A DNA stretch of 64,000 nucleotides from Neomelitea salexigens DSM 19753 (GCF_000422345.1 NZ_AULP01000002.1:310001-374000); one strand, 5' to 3'; positions 34,787-44,670 are shown, counted from the first letter of the stretch. The notes: generated by a model not told the origin, from the letters alone. Made by a program: numbers and translations.

Positions 34787-36337
34787 ATGAGTGCTGAAAC
34801 AACTGTTTATAAAGATTTAACCCCCGCCCAACTAATCGAGCAAGCGCTGGCCCGCGGCGAAGGCCAACTGGCCGACACGGGCGCACTGGTGGTAACCACT
34901 GGCAAGCGTACCGGCCGTTCTCCCGGTGACCGCTTTGTTGTTCAGGAGCCATCGACGGCTGACAGCATCGATTGGGGCAGCGTTAACCGTCCCTTCGACG
35001 CCGCCAAATTTGATGCGTTGTGGAGCCGTGTAGAAGACTACCTCGCCGACCACGATCGCTTCGTTTCTAACTTGCACGTTGGCGCTCACGAAGATCACTA
35101 CATTCCCGTTGTCGTCAACACACAAACCGCTTGGCAAGGCCTGTTTGGTCGCAACATGTTTGTACGCCCCGAGAAGTACAACCCAAAAGCCAAGGAAGAG
35201 TGGACAATTCTGAACTGCGCGGGCTTTGTCTGCGACCCCGAGCGCGACGGCACTAACTCTGACGGCTGCGTCATCATTAACTTCGCCCAGCGCAAAGTAC
35301 TGCTGGCAGGCATGCGTTACGCCGGTGAAATGAAGAAAGCCATGTTCTCTGTGCAAAACTTCCTGCTGCCAGAGAAAGACGTTATGCCGATGCACTGCTC
35401 AGCGAACGTCGATGAGCAAGGCAACACCACCTTATTCTTTGGCCTGTCTGGCACCGGTAAAACCACCCTGTCTGCAGACCCTAGCTGCTACCTGATCGGC
35501 GACGACGAGCACGGCTGGGCGAAGGGCTCGGTATTCAATATTGAAGGCGGCTGCTACGCTAAAACCATCAACCTGAGCCAGAAGAACGAACCCATCATCT
35601 GGGACGCCATCCGCTTCGGTGCCATCGTTGAAAACGTAGTAATCGACCAAAACAGCCGCACCGCAGACTACGACGACACAAGCCTGACGGAAAACGGCCG
35701 CTGCTGTTACCCACTGGAAAACGTTGAAAAACGCGTTATCGAGAATGCCGCCGGCGAACCCAAGACCGTTATCTTCCTGACTTGTGACGTGTCAGGCGTT
35801 CTGCCTCCGATCTCTATCCTGTCCAAAGAAGCGGCGGCTTTCCACTTCCTGAGCGGCTACACCGCCCGCGTTGGCTCAACTGAGCTGGGCGCAGAAGCAG
35901 GTATCCACCCCACTTTCTCCACGTGCTTTGGTGCGCCCTTCATGCCGCGTCCCGCAGGCGAATACGCCGAGCTGTTGATGAAGCGCATCGAAGACTTCGA
36001 CTCTCAGGTTTACCTGATCAATACCGGCTGGACTGGCGGCTCAGGCGCAGCTGGCGGCACAGGTTCGCGCTTCCCCATCCCAGTGACTCGCGCTGTGGTT
36101 GCCGCTGCACAAAGTGGCGCGTTGATCGGCGCAGAAACCGAGCAACTGGATATTCTGAACCTGACTATACCCAAGGCAATTCCGGGCGTAGACGACAAAT
36201 ACATCAACCCACGCAAGGCGTGGGGCGATGAAGCTGCCTACGACCAGGAAGCCAGCAAATTGGCGAAACTGTTCCAAGAGAACATCACCAAGTTTGACGT
36301 CTCTGAGGCTATCGTAGCCGCTGGCCCAAAAGGCTAA
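34787..36337 (+). CDS. pckA: Phosphoenolpyruvate carboxykinase (ATP)
   Basis: Converts oxaloacetate and ATP to phosphoenolpyruvate, the first committed step of gluconeogenesis, needed for growth on alkanes, fatty acids and acetate. The 516-residue protein has [19 protein letters not shown], the kinase P-loop [14 protein letters not shown], and [28 protein letters not shown] chose the ATG at 34787, with AGGA 9 nt upstream, over a GTG at 34769 which would add six residues. It follows hslO as in E. coli and is closed by a strong terminator. Confidence 0.97.
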   Translation: MSAETTVYKDLTPAQLIEQALARGEGQLADTGALVVTTGKRTGRSPGDRFVVQEPSTADSIDWGSVNRPFDAAKFDALWSRVEDYLADHDRFVSNLHVGAHEDHYIPVVVNTQTAWQGLFGRNMFVRPEKYNPKAKEEWTILNCAGFVCDPERDGTNSDGCVIINFAQRKVLLAGMRYAGEMKKAMFSVQNFLLPEKDVMPMHCSANVDEQGNTTLFFGLSGTGKTTLSADPSCYLIGDDEHGWAKGSVFNIEGGCYAKTINLSQKNEPIIWDAIRFGAIVENVVIDQNSRTADYDDTSLTENGRCCYPLENVEKRVIENAAGEPKTVIFLTCDVSGVLPPISILSKEAAAFHFLSGYTARVGSTELGAEAGIHPTFSTCFGAPFMPRPAGEYAELLMKRIEDFDSQVYLINTGWTGGSGAAGGTGSRFPIPVTRAVVAAAQSGALIGAETEQLDILNLTIPKAIPGVDDKYINPRKAWGDEAAYDQEASKLAKLFQENITKFDVSEAIVAAGPKG

Positions 36338-36354
36338 GCGAATAGCCAGATAGC

Positions 36355-36386
36355 AAAAAGGGCAGCCCAAGGGCTGCCCTTTTTTA
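36355..36386. terminator. Bidirectional terminator after pckA
   Basis: AAAAAGGGCAGCCC, AA loop, GGGCTGCCCTTTTTTT: a 9-bp perfect stem with an A-run upstream and a T-run downstream. It lies between pckA and the convergent alpha/beta hydrolase gene and can serve both. Confidence 0.88.
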
Positions 36387-36443
36387 TGCGCGCCTGTTTC
36401 GCACTGAAACAGTCCGCCGATGCTGTATTTCTCTGTTAGCGCA

Positions 36444-37229
36444 CTATGCGGCCGCCAAGTGCTCACTCACGTGGAATAACCGGCGGCGCAGGCCCGTCAA
36501 CTCAAAGGGCCGCCACTGACCCTCTCGCTGAGAGAGACGATCTGCCAAGGCATACAGCACTGCCAAATTATGGGTCATCCCCATATGGCTCGCTGGTACC
36601 CGTAAATTTTCGCTCTGTTCGCCCGGTTCCTGATGAACGCAGTACTTCCAATCCACAATACCGTCACTGGCGCTATACATCGCCGTAGAAGGCACCGGCG
36701 GCGCACTGCACCACTCCTCCCGCCAATTCAGCATGGGGTCATCCATCGCCCCGGGGTTAAGCATTTCGTATAACTTCAACACAGGGCCGGATACACCGCG
36801 CATTTCCGGAATATTTACCGGTGAGCCCAGTGTCACCACCTGACGAATAAAGTCGGGATTACGCTGGGCAAGGCTGCGAGCATATATGCCGCCCAAGCTC
36901 CACCCCACCAGACTGACTTTACGCCCATAGCGGCTCGCCAAATCCTTTACATGGCGTTCGAAATTCAGGTAAACCTGCTCGCGCAGCCCTGTATTTAGAC
37001 CCTGCTCCCAGCCATAGGCATCAAAGCCAGCTTGACGCAAAGCTCGGCGCATTACCGACGTCGCGACATCGCTGGTCATAAATGACGGTGCAATCACCAC
37101 TGGGTGGCCGTCGCCCGAAGATAAGTGACGGTGAAAACCGCGCATGGAGACTGCCGAAAAAATCTCAGCAAGAGAACGCAACTCTTTCGCGGTACTGCGT
37201 GAGGCCGCAGCATTAGTGCTAGTTTCCAT
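36444..37229 (-). CDS. Alpha/beta hydrolase with lipase-type nucleophile motif
   Basis: A 261-residue hydrolase without signal peptide. It has the HPVVIAPSFMTSDVATSVMRRAL oxyanion region, the nucleophile elbow GWSLGG with Ser111, DGIVDWKYC as the probable acid region and SHMGMTHN as the catalytic His candidate. I prefer the ATG at 37229; a longer frame opens at 37319 but lacks support. Its position beside phasin and phaD-like genes hints at a role in polyester or lipid turnover, but it lacks classical PHA depolymerase signatures that I can confirm. A strong terminator lies just downstream. Confidence 0.8.
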   Translation of the reverse strand: METSTNAAASRSTAKELRSLAEIFSAVSMRGFHRHLSSGDGHPVVIAPSFMTSDVATSVMRRALRQAGFDAYGWEQGLNTGLREQVYLNFERHVKDLASRYGRKVSLVGWSLGGIYARSLAQRNPDFIRQVVTLGSPVNIPEMRGVSGPVLKLYEMLNPGAMDDPMLNWREEWCSAPPVPSTAMYSASDGIVDWKYCVHQEPGEQSENLRVPASHMGMTHNLAVLYALADRLSQREGQWRPFELTGLRRRLFHVSEHLAAA

Positions 37230-37501
37230 CTTTTTCTCTCTTATTATTCGGGCTCGTAACAGCGACCCTGTCATATTATCTAAACAATATTCGACGGCAC
37301 TGGCAATCCTTTCCGTCACCTCCTGCTAGCCGTGCGATAATTCGATCAACTGCGACACAATGTCCGAAAACGTGCACTTTAGTATGCCCTTTCTAATTTT
37401 TATGCGTAATGTTCACCCCATACAGCGAGACCGGCGGCCAGCAGTTAGCGCCGTCGCTGATAACACACATTACGGGGCACCCCCCAAGAGAGGAACGTAC
37501 T

Positions 37502-37948
37502 ATGAGCGACGCAAAAACTAACTTCGTTGAGAAAGCAAACACTGTAGCCAAAGATGTATTTTTGGCTCAACTGGGCTTGGCTGGTAAAGCTTTTGAGCAA
37601 AGCCAAGAGCTGGCTAAATTGACCGAAGAAAAAATCAAGGCAACTGAAGCTAAGTACAAAGATCTGTACGCAAAGCGCAACGAAATTTTTGAAGGCCTGG
37701 TAAGCCGTGGCGAGCAAGTACAAAGCAGCGCCATTGCCAAGTTTGAAGAAAGCAAAGAGCAAGTTGTTGCCAAGATCAACGAAACAAAAACCGAAGCGAC
37801 TGCCAAGCTTGAGTCAGTAAAAAGCGAAGCGGTAGACGTGCGCATTAAAGAGCTGCGTGAAAGCCTGGAAAGCAACCTCGAAAAGGTAAAAGGCTTGGTT
37901 TCTCGCAAAAGTGAAGATGCTGTAGCAACAGAAGCTGCTGCATCGTAA
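37502..37948 (+). CDS. Phasin family protein (PHA granule-associated)
   Basis: A 148-residue amphipathic, coiled-coil protein that coats polyhydroxyalkanoate granules. It begins MSDAKTNFVEKANTVAKDVFLAQLGLAGKAFEQ and contains Lys/Glu-rich heptads through residue 120 (QSQELAKLTEEKIKATEAKY and following). AGGA 7 nt before the ATG at 37502 fixes the start; a longer frame from 37409 has no such support. Two phasin genes in a row followed by a phaD-like regulator reproduce part of the Pseudomonas phaD-phaF-phaI region. No PHA synthase is in the window. Confidence 0.85.
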   Translation: MSDAKTNFVEKANTVAKDVFLAQLGLAGKAFEQSQELAKLTEEKIKATEAKYKDLYAKRNEIFEGLVSRGEQVQSSAIAKFEESKEQVVAKINETKTEATAKLESVKSEAVDVRIKELRESLESNLEKVKGLVSRKSEDAVATEAAAS

Positions 37949-38011
37949 TTGAGCATTTTGGCAGTCACTTTGACTGCCTACCCCCCTAGGTCCTTACCCT
38001 AACTATGCTTT

Positions 38012-38045
38012 GCACGATGCGCCATCTTGGTCATCGTGCTTTTTT
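38012..38045 (+). terminator. Rho-independent terminator between the phasin genes
   Basis: GCACGATG (38012-38019) pairs with CATCGTGC (38032-38039), followed by six T residues. It ends the first phasin transcript, so the second may have its own promoter or be read through. Confidence 0.8.
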
Positions 38046-38107
38046 GCATCAGTGCGGAGCTCCACTCTCACTGCTGCGCAAAAACGTTTCGCACATTGGA
38101 GAATCTT

Positions 38108-38590
38108 ATGAGCAACGACAGCAAGAAAAGCCTGAAAGACGTTTCTTCTCAAGCCGGTGAACTGGCAAAAAGCATTTGGCTGGCTGGCCTTGGTGCATAC
38201 GGCCGCGCCTACGACGAAGCACAAGAAGTCTACGAAAAGGCAAGCAAAGACAGCCCACGCCTGTTCAAAGAGCTGGTCGACAAGGGCAACAAACTGGAAG
38301 TGCAAGCTCGCGAAAAACTGGGCGAAGCCAGCAATATCGGCAAGACTATTTCCATTGAAGAGCGCATCAGCAAAATGCGCGCAAGCCTGGGCTTTGGTCA
38401 CACTGCCAGCGCCGACGACCTAGAGCGTCTCGAGAAAAAACTGGATGCACTGAGCAAGAAAGTCGATGCACTGAGCAAGGCCAGCAAGGCGCCAGCAAAG
38501 GCGGCCCCCGCTAAGAAAGCTGCCGCGAAGAAAACTGCAGCCAAAAAAGCGCCCGCTAAAAAGGCCGCTGCAAAGAAAGCTGCTGAGTAA
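38108..38590 (+). CDS. PhaF-like phasin with lysine/alanine-rich histone-like tail
   Basis: A 160-residue PHA granule protein. The N-terminal phasin domain (KSIWLAGLGAYGRAYDEAQEVYEKASKDSPRLFKELVDKG) is the PF05597-type signature; a leucine-zipper-like stretch (DDLERLEKKLDALSKKVDAL) follows, then a basic tail of about 45 residues made of KAAAKK/PAKKA repeats that resembles histone H1 and can bind DNA. In Pseudomonas PhaF this tail links granules to the nucleoid at division. GGAG 6 nt before the ATG at 38108 sets the start. A terminator hairpin follows. Confidence 0.9.
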   Translation: MSNDSKKSLKDVSSQAGELAKSIWLAGLGAYGRAYDEAQEVYEKASKDSPRLFKELVDKGNKLEVQAREKLGEASNIGKTISIEERISKMRASLGFGHTASADDLERLEKKLDALSKKVDALSKASKAPAKAAPAKKAAAKKTAAKKAPAKKAAAKKAAE

Positions 38591-38596
38591 GCCCTT

Positions 38597-38622
38597 CGCG
38601 ACCCGCTAAAAAGCGGGTCGCG
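38597..38622 (+). terminator. Hairpin after the PhaF-like gene
   Basis: CGCGACCCGCT (38597-38607), loop AAAA, AGCGGGTCGCG (38612-38622): 11-bp perfect stem 6 nt after the stop, followed by a C/T-rich tail. Confidence 0.7.
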
Positions 38623-38695
38623 TCCTCTCTGGACAAGCGCCCACAGGCGTGTCACTTTAACGCCCTGTCGATGAATATGGGTGGTTAACTCAGGG

Positions 38696-39334
38696 ATGAA
38701 AACCCGCGAAAAAATCTTGCTGGCAAGCTTGGCCCTATTCAATGACGAGGGCGAAGCCAACGTCACCACCGTCGATATCGCCAATGAGCTGAACATCAGC
38801 CCCGGCAATCTCTACTACCACTTCCACGGCAAAGAAGAAATTATCGAAGAACTGTTCTCTGCCTTTGAACTAGAGCTCAGCGATATTCTGCAAGCCCCTC
38901 TGCAAAAAAGCCTAAGCCCCCAAGACGCTTGGTTTTATCTGTATATTGTTTTCGAGCAGCTGTTTAAACACCGTTATTTATATCGCAACCTCAACGATAT
39001 TTTACAGCGCTACCCAGATATCGACCGGCGCTTTCGCAAACTTCTTAATCTAAAATTACAAGCTGCCGAAGCCGTTGCCGAAGAGCTGGTCGCCGCAGGA
39101 ATTCTGGATACCACCGGCACGCCACTTTCGCGCCTCTGCGACAACGTCGTACTCAATCTCACATTCTGGTTAAACTACAACAGCCTGAGGGAGAAAAATT
39201 GCGCCGACGAGATCACCATCCACCGAGGCGTCTTCCACCTTATGTCGCTGGTTGCCCCCTATCTCACCACTGACTTCCGCTACTTCTACGACGAGTGCTG
39301 CACCCTATTCGACGTATTGACCAAAGACGCCTAA
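38696..39334 (+). CDS. phaD: PhaD-like TetR-family regulator
   Basis: A 212-residue TetR regulator that looks like Pseudomonas PhaD, the regulator of the PHA operons that responds to an acyl-type ligand. The shared pattern is MKTREKILLASLALFNDEGEANVTTVDIANELNISPGNLYYHFHGKEEII, with recognition helix SPGNLYYHF. The C-terminal ligand domain is of the same long helical type. An alternative GTG at 38681 adds five residues; the ATG at 38696 matches the family start. Standing immediately after two phasin genes, it probably controls them. Whether it also controls a distant phaC is unknown. Confidence 0.88.
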   Translation: MKTREKILLASLALFNDEGEANVTTVDIANELNISPGNLYYHFHGKEEIIEELFSAFELELSDILQAPLQKSLSPQDAWFYLYIVFEQLFKHRYLYRNLNDILQRYPDIDRRFRKLLNLKLQAAEAVAEELVAAGILDTTGTPLSRLCDNVVLNLTFWLNYNSLREKNCADEITIHRGVFHLMSLVAPYLTTDFRYFYDECCTLFDVLTKDA

Positions 39335-39400
39335 AACCTCGCCGCGAGCGCGAAGTTTCTGCATAATGTGGCGTTTTTACGCGGTATCAGGCCACACATT

Positions 39401-41719
39401 ATGCAAGCAATTTCGAGTCGCATTGCCCAGGAATTGGGCGTAAAAGAATCACAGGTTAGCGCCGCTGTTAACCTGCTTGATGACGGCGCCACGGTCCCCT
39501 TTATTTCTCGTTACCGAAAAGAAGTCACCGGCGGGCTCGACGATAGCCAAATGCGCGAGCTGGAGAGTCGCTTAGGCTACCTTCGCGAAATGGAAGAGCG
39601 CCGCGACAGTATTCTTAACAGCATACGCGAGCAAGGCAAACTCAGCGCCGAACTTGAGGCAGACATTCTGGCGGCAGATAGCAAGAATCGACTCGAAGAC
39701 CTCTATCTTCCCTACAAACCCAAACGCCGCACCAAGGGCCAAATTGCCATAGAGGCTGGCCTGGAACCGCTGGCCAATGCCTTGTTCGACAATCCAAAGC
39801 TCGACCCGGACACTGAGGCAGCGGCTTACATCGACGCCGAGCAGGGCCTTGCCGACAGCAAAGCGGTGCTAGACGGTGCCAAATATATTCTTATGGAGCG
39901 TTTCAGCGAAGACGCCAACTTGATCGCCAAGCTGCGTAGCTACCTTTGGGAAAACGCGCAGCTTAGTAGCACGGTAATGGCTGGCAAAGAAGAAGAGGGC
40001 GCAAAATTTCGCGACTATTTCGCGCACAGCGAGCCGCTAAAAAGTGCCCCCTCTCATCGCGCTTTGGCCATGTTCCGCGGCCGCAATGAGGGCATTCTGG
40101 GGCTGAGCTTGGTCGCGGGCGAGCCAGAGGCCAAAATTCACCCCTGTGAACTGATGCTGGCAGAACACCTATCCATAGAGGATCAAGGTCGCCCCGCTGA
40201 TAGCTGGCTGCGGGAAGTACTGCGCTGGACCTGGCGAATCAAACTCTACACTCACCTTGAAACCGATCTGCTCGGCCGACTTCGAGAGCAAGCCGACGCC
40301 GGCGCTATTGAGGTATTCGCCAGAAACTTAAAAGACCTTCTGCTCGCCGCACCAGCGGGGCCACGTGCGACCATCGGGCTCGACCCAGGCCTGCGCACAG
40401 GTGTTAAAGTCGCAGCGGTTGACGCCACTGGCAAGGTATTGGATCACGGCGCTATTTTCCCGAATCCACCGCAAAATCGACAAGCAGAGGCCGCTGCCAG
40501 CCTGCTCGCGATGATTAAAACTCACAATATCGAACTGATCGCCATCGGTAACGGCACCGCCAGTCGCGAGACCGAGCGCTTTGTCAAAGACCTGCTTGCC
40601 GCCCACCCCGAACTGGGCTGTACCAGTATCATGGTCAACGAGTCAGGGGCGTCGATCTATTCCGCATCGGAGTACGCGGCGCGCGAATTCCCCGACCTGG
40701 ACGTAACCATCCGCGGGGCCATTTCTATCGCCCGACGACTGCAGGATCCGCTGGCCGAACTGGTGAAGATAGACCCCAAGTCCATTGGTGTTGGCCAGTA
40801 TCAACACGATGTCTCGCAAACGGCGCTGTCTCGCAGCCTGGAAGCCGTCGTTGAGGACTGCGTTAACGCCGTCGGCGTGGACGTGAACACCGCATCGCCT
40901 GCGCTGTTGTCGCGGGTGTCGGGTCTCAATCAGTCGATATCGGCGAATATTGTCGACTACCGTAACCAACATGGCGCCTTCCGCAACCGTGCACAGCTGA
41001 TGGAAGTCAGTCGCTTTGGCGCCAAAACCTTTGAGCAAGCCGCCGGCTTTTTACGCGTAATGGGCGGTGAAAACCCGCTGGACAGCTCTGCGGTTCACCC
41101 AGAGTCCTACTCCGTAGTGGAAAAAATTGTGCAGCGCTGCGGCCGAGAGGTCAGTAATCTGATCGGTGATAGTCGCTTCTTAAAAAGCCTCAATGCCGCC
41201 GACTACGCCGACGACAGCTTCGGCATCCCCACCGTCAGCGATATTATCAACGAACTGGATAAACCGGGGCGCGACCCGCGGCCGGAATTCAAAACCGCCG
41301 AATTCAAAGATGGTATTGAAAAGATCTCTGACCTTGAAGCCGATATGGTGCTGGAGGGCGTGGTAACCAATGTGACCAACTTTGGCGCCTTTGTGGATAT
41401 TGGCGTTCATCAAGATGGCTTGGTCCATATTTCCGCGCTTTCAGAGAGTTTTGTAAAAGACCCTCACAGCGTTGTGAAGGCCGGCGAAATCGTGAAAGTG
41501 AAGGTCATGGATGTTGACGCCGCGCGCAAGCGTATTGCCCTGTCCATGCGCCTGAGCGATCAGGCCAGCGACCACCAAGCCGAGGGCAGGGGCGGACGCC
41601 GACCTGAACGCAGTAACCGCGATGTCAAACAGCAACAGAAAAAACAGCAAAACGCCCCCAGCGGCACGATGGCAGCGCTCTTTGCTCAAGCCAAACAGGG
41701 CAAGGGCAAACGCTTGTAG
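39401..41719 (+). CDS. tex: Tex family RNA-binding transcription accessory protein
   Basis: A 772-residue cytosolic protein built from a helical N-domain, a YqgF-like RNase H fold ([26 protein letters not shown]), a helix-hairpin-helix pair ([30 protein letters not shown]) and a C-terminal S1 RNA-binding domain ([36 protein letters not shown]). It binds nucleic acids and modulates transcription; the exact role is unsettled. The ATG at 39401 is preferred to the GTG at 39368. It ends in a Lys/Gln-rich tail. Confidence 0.95.
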   Translation: MQAISSRIAQELGVKESQVSAAVNLLDDGATVPFISRYRKEVTGGLDDSQMRELESRLGYLREMEERRDSILNSIREQGKLSAELEADILAADSKNRLEDLYLPYKPKRRTKGQIAIEAGLEPLANALFDNPKLDPDTEAAAYIDAEQGLADSKAVLDGAKYILMERFSEDANLIAKLRSYLWENAQLSSTVMAGKEEEGAKFRDYFAHSEPLKSAPSHRALAMFRGRNEGILGLSLVAGEPEAKIHPCELMLAEHLSIEDQGRPADSWLREVLRWTWRIKLYTHLETDLLGRLREQADAGAIEVFARNLKDLLLAAPAGPRATIGLDPGLRTGVKVAAVDATGKVLDHGAIFPNPPQNRQAEAAASLLAMIKTHNIELIAIGNGTASRETERFVKDLLAAHPELGCTSIMVNESGASIYSASEYAAREFPDLDVTIRGAISIARRLQDPLAELVKIDPKSIGVGQYQHDVSQTALSRSLEAVVEDCVNAVGVDVNTASPALLSRVSGLNQSISANIVDYRNQHGAFRNRAQLMEVSRFGAKTFEQAAGFLRVMGGENPLDSSAVHPESYSVVEKIVQRCGREVSNLIGDSRFLKSLNAADYADDSFGIPTVSDIINELDKPGRDPRPEFKTAEFKDGIEKISDLEADMVLEGVVTNVTNFGAFVDIGVHQDGLVHISALSESFVKDPHSVVKAGEIVKVKVMDVDAARKRIALSMRLSDQASDHQAEGRGGRRPERSNRDVKQQQKKQQNAPSGTMAALFAQAKQGKGKRL

Positions 41720-41722
41720 CAG

Positions 41723-42679
41723 CTATTGCGGGAGCCGCTCCGGGCAGCTCCCGCTCGGGGCGCTGCCCCCTGGCCGCTGCAGTAAGTCATCGCGACTATT
41801 CGCAATATTTTCGTCCTGCGGCGCCAAGGCCAATGCGCGACCCAAGGCGTCAATGGCGAGCTGCGAACAACCGTGCGCATGTAGGGCGTAGGCATAGTTA
41901 TTCCAGACCGACGCGCGTTCTGGCGCTACCGCAAGCGCACGCTCATAGCCGTTTATCGCACCAGTGAAATCACCCTGAGCATAGGCGGCATTGGCCAGGG
42001 CCAACCATGCCAACACACTGTCTGGCCATTCATTTACCGCACGCTGATAGAAGCCCATCGCACGCTCAATATCACCGGTTTCCTCAAAGGCGTGGGCACT
42101 CTTTAAATAGGGAACAGGCATTGCCGTGACCGGCATCACCGCGGCCGGAACCAGCACTCTCGCCCAGTGTTTTGCCCGCGTCCATGTTGCAGTAAACGTT
42201 GCAAAACCCAGCCGATAATACGCCTTCTCCCCAGAGTGCAGGAGCAAAGTATTGGACCTGAGGTCATAACCCACTGCCACCGCATAGTGCCACTGCGGCC
42301 ACCAGCTCAAACCGAGATTTTGTAGCACCAATACCGGGTTACCCGCATTGAGCTCCCTCAATAAGTCTTCGAGCGTTGGTGCGAGAGGATAGGGCAACAA
42401 ACCAATGCGCCTTCCCGCAGCTTGCATATCAACCGTTAAGCTACCCTTGCGCTCGGGCACAAAACTCATGTCAGCGACGGACTGCTGATCAATGTGAATA
42501 TCGCGGTAATTCGCCACAGAGCTTAACGCCGCGGGACCACAGTAGTAGGCCTGCTGAGCAACGAAGGGAACATCGAGCTTACGAGTACCTGCCAAGTCAT
42601 TCAGGGTGGCAGGGGGAAGTGCGGGAACGCTGCTGCAAGCAACTAGCAGCAGCGTCCATATAGCAAGAAAATAACGCAA
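41723..42679 (-). CDS. PA2778-family cysteine-peptidase lipoprotein with TPR repeats
   Basis: A 318-residue exported protein. The signal ends in a lipobox LLVAC with Cys15, so it is probably a lipoprotein. A C39-like papain-fold domain follows, with Cys47 in AQQAYYCGPAALSS and His130 in PQWHYAVAVGYD as the likely catalytic pair; residues about 190-300 hold tetratricopeptide repeats (ALANAAYAQGDFTGAINGYERALAVAP and similar). It matches the Pseudomonas PA2778 family, always paired with a PA2779-like gene as here. Proposed roles in peptide processing or bacteriocin-like systems are unproven. Confidence 0.88.
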   Translation of the reverse strand: MRYFLAIWTLLLVACSSVPALPPATLNDLAGTRKLDVPFVAQQAYYCGPAALSSVANYRDIHIDQQSVADMSFVPERKGSLTVDMQAAGRRIGLLPYPLAPTLEDLLRELNAGNPVLVLQNLGLSWWPQWHYAVAVGYDLRSNTLLLHSGEKAYYRLGFATFTATWTRAKHWARVLVPAAVMPVTAMPVPYLKSAHAFEETGDIERAMGFYQRAVNEWPDSVLAWLALANAAYAQGDFTGAINGYERALAVAPERASVWNNYAYALHAHGCSQLAIDALGRALALAPQDENIANSRDDLLQRPGGSAPSGSCPERLPQ

Positions 42680-42685
42680 CAGTCT

Positions 42686-43084
42686 TTAGTTGGCCGCGTT
42701 CACAAAGGGGAAGATATCGGTAATACCCAGAATATCAGTGATAAAGAACACTAACACCAAAAAGGCCAATAAGCCGACGGCACCTGCACCGGCAGGCATA
42801 TCGTCCATATTTGCTTTGAGGCTGGCCAGCTCATCGGCTGTCAGCGCGTCGATGCGGGTATCGACATCATCGATAGAAATACCGAGGTCAAGCAGGCGCT
42901 CGCGAACATCTTCACGGTCGAGGGCCGACTTCAATGCCGCCTTATCCTCGGCAAGACTGTACTCACTGATCGTCACTGATGTATCGACCATGGCCGCAGA
43001 GGCCGTCGTCGCGGCGAGGCCCATCCACGAGAGCAATACACTCATAAAGATCGCGGCTAACTTTCGTGATTTATTAAATTTCAT
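42686..43084 (-). CDS. PA2779-family small secreted/membrane protein
   Basis: A 132-residue protein with an N-terminal signal (FMSVLLSWMGLAATTASAA), a helical middle with paired acidic segments (REDVRERLLDLGISIDDVDTRIDALTADELASL) and a C-terminal membrane helix (AGAVGLLAFLVLVFFITDILGITDIF). It is the usual upstream partner of the PA2778-type peptidase, 6 nt away; its double-helix architecture and glycine-containing linker (DDMPAGAG) make it a candidate substrate of that peptidase. GGGAGAG before the ATG at 43084 supports the start. Confidence 0.87.
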   Translation of the reverse strand: MKFNKSRKLAAIFMSVLLSWMGLAATTASAAMVDTSVTISEYSLAEDKAALKSALDREDVRERLLDLGISIDDVDTRIDALTADELASLKANMDDMPAGAGAVGLLAFLVLVFFITDILGITDIFPFVNAAN

Positions 43085-43168
43085 ACTCTCTCCCATTTTC
43101 GTCTAAAAAGATGACCTGTAGGGCTGGTCGTGAAACGCCGCGCCATATGGCCCGGCTTTACGTGCTAG

Positions 43169-43708
43169 CTAGCCCTCTGGGCCTTCCAGTACCAGCTCAC
43201 CATTAACAACAGGAATCTGCTCGCCCGGGCGCTGCGCCAATGTAACCGTGCCCGGCTCACCCTCAAGACTATAGCTGACTTCGTAGCCAGTGACGCGCTG
43301 TTTAGGGTCTTGTAGGGTTTGGCAGCGACGTTCTGTGCGGGTTTGCACATTCTTGCTCTGCATATCTTCCTGAATACGCTTACCCGCGTAGCCACCGGCA
43401 GCCGCACCCGCCACTGTCGCGAGCTTTTTACCGTTCCCGCCACCCACTTGCTTACCGATAACCGCACCGAGTACAGCGCCGACAACCGTACCCGCTATTT
43501 GATTAGTGTCACGGCTCGGCGCCCGCTCTTGCACCACCTCGTCGTAACACTCTTCACGGGGAACAAAATAGGTTTCGGTAATTGGCTCAACAGACAACAC
43601 CTGCGCATAGCGCGGCTGCGATTCCAGATAGTGGTAACCGCCATAGCCACCCGCCGTGGCCAGTGCAACCGCGCCAACGCCGGCGGCAACAACTGCGAAC
43701 TTAGACAT
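43169..43708 (-). CDS. Glycine-zipper 2TM-domain envelope protein
   Basis: A 179-residue protein with an N-terminal hydrophobic segment (VVAAGVGAVALATAGGYGGYHYL) and a central double glycine zipper (AGTVVGAVLGAVIGKQVGGGNGKKLATVAGAAAGGYAGKRIQEDM), the 17-kDa surface antigen type fold. A C-terminal YEVSYSLEGEPGTVTLAQRPGE repeat-like region probably is beta-rich. Such proteins sit in the outer membrane or periplasm; the function is unknown. Confidence 0.85.
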   Translation of the reverse strand: MSKFAVVAAGVGAVALATAGGYGGYHYLESQPRYAQVLSVEPITETYFVPREECYDEVVQERAPSRDTNQIAGTVVGAVLGAVIGKQVGGGNGKKLATVAGAAAGGYAGKRIQEDMQSKNVQTRTERRCQTLQDPKQRVTGYEVSYSLEGEPGTVTLAQRPGEQIPVVNGELVLEGPEG

Positions 43709-43831
43709 TGTTATCTCCTCTTACTGATACCTCTCTGACCAGCGAGCGCCGACAAAGTGCGCCGCTAAAAGGAACAACAATTTACAGTCGCCGTTCAGCT
43801 GTGGTTCAGCGACATCTCTACCTGCTGACAA

Positions 43832-44599
43832 CTACAGTAGGATCACTAAGTAGATAAGTATTTCACTCAGTTGCTGCGCCGCCCCCAGCGCATCTCCGGT
43901 ATACCCTTGTATACGGCGCGACAAATACCGGCCAAAACCCAGCCGAAAGCCCCCCAAAATCAGCAACAAGAGCAGCCACTGCGAGGCCTGTGCACAGCCT
44001 AATAACAGCAGAACAGGCAGCCCTGCCAATAGCCAGTCACGCAGTGATAGCGCGGTCGCCAGAGGCTTCGACTTTCCTTCACCGCTCACATAGGGCATAT
44101 CGATCAGAAAGGAGATGGCCAGCCAACGGCTCACCACTTGCGCGATGAGGATTCCGCCAACCGCTTGGGCGATCGGTATCGCCGACAAGCTCGCCGCCTT
44201 AATGGCCAGCACCATGAATAACGCGGCGGTGCCATAGCTGCCGATGCGCGAGTCTTTCATAATGCGCAGCACGTCATCTCGGCGCCATCCGCCACCAAAG
44301 CCATCGGCGCTGTCGGCCAAACCATCCTCATGAAAGGCGCCCGTCAGCAACAAGCCCACCGCCATACTCAACAGCACCGCCAACAGCGGGTTATTAAACA
44401 ACGCGAAAAAAACCAGCAAGGCAATCGCCGTTACGCCACCAATCAGCAGCCCCACGAGAGGAAAGTAGCGCGCTGTACCATCAAGCTTTTCGGGGCTGAA
44501 GTCAGGGTCTTGGGGAACAGGAATACGACTCAAAAAGCCCAGCGCCAGCAGGAATATTTGCCACTCGCGACGCAGTGACGCTTTATCAAAGGGGGGCAT
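43832..44599 (-). CDS. cobS: Adenosylcobinamide-GDP ribazoletransferase (cobalamin synthase)
   Basis: Joins the lower-ligand alpha-ribazole to adenosylcobinamide-GDP at the inner membrane, the last ring-assembly step of cobalamin synthesis or salvage. The 255-residue protein has several hydrophobic helices, LALGFLSRIPVP at the start, HEDGLADSADGFGGGWRRDDVLRIMKDSRIGSYG (the DGLAD catalytic region) and a long C-terminal membrane part. I use the ATG at 44599; a TTG at 44659 would put the start inside the hairpin after hsp20. No other cob genes or cobalamin riboswitch are nearby. Confidence 0.92.
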   Translation of the reverse strand: MPPFDKASLRREWQIFLLALGFLSRIPVPQDPDFSPEKLDGTARYFPLVGLLIGGVTAIALLVFFALFNNPLLAVLLSMAVGLLLTGAFHEDGLADSADGFGGGWRRDDVLRIMKDSRIGSYGTAALFMVLAIKAASLSAIPIAQAVGGILIAQVVSRWLAISFLIDMPYVSGEGKSKPLATALSLRDWLLAGLPVLLLLGCAQASQWLLLLLILGGFRLGFGRYLSRRIQGYTGDALGAAQQLSEILIYLVILL

Positions 44600-44648
44600 A
44601 GGAGAGGGCTCAGTGATTAAAAACCCTGCGATTCCAGCACAGGCAATT

Positions 44649-44670
44649 AAGCCCTGCAAGGGCAGGGCTT
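44649..44670 (-). terminator. Hairpin between hsp20 and cobS
   Basis: AAGCCCTGC (44649-44657), loop AAGG, GCAGGGCTT (44662-44670): 9-bp perfect stem 11 nt after the hsp20 stop. It can end the heat-shock transcript before cobS. Confidence 0.65.

Noticed and set aside
41723-43096. PA2778/PA2779 pair as a known toxin or bacteriocin system
   Set aside because: Nothing in the sequence shows an export ABC transporter or precursor with a double-glycine leader; function left open.
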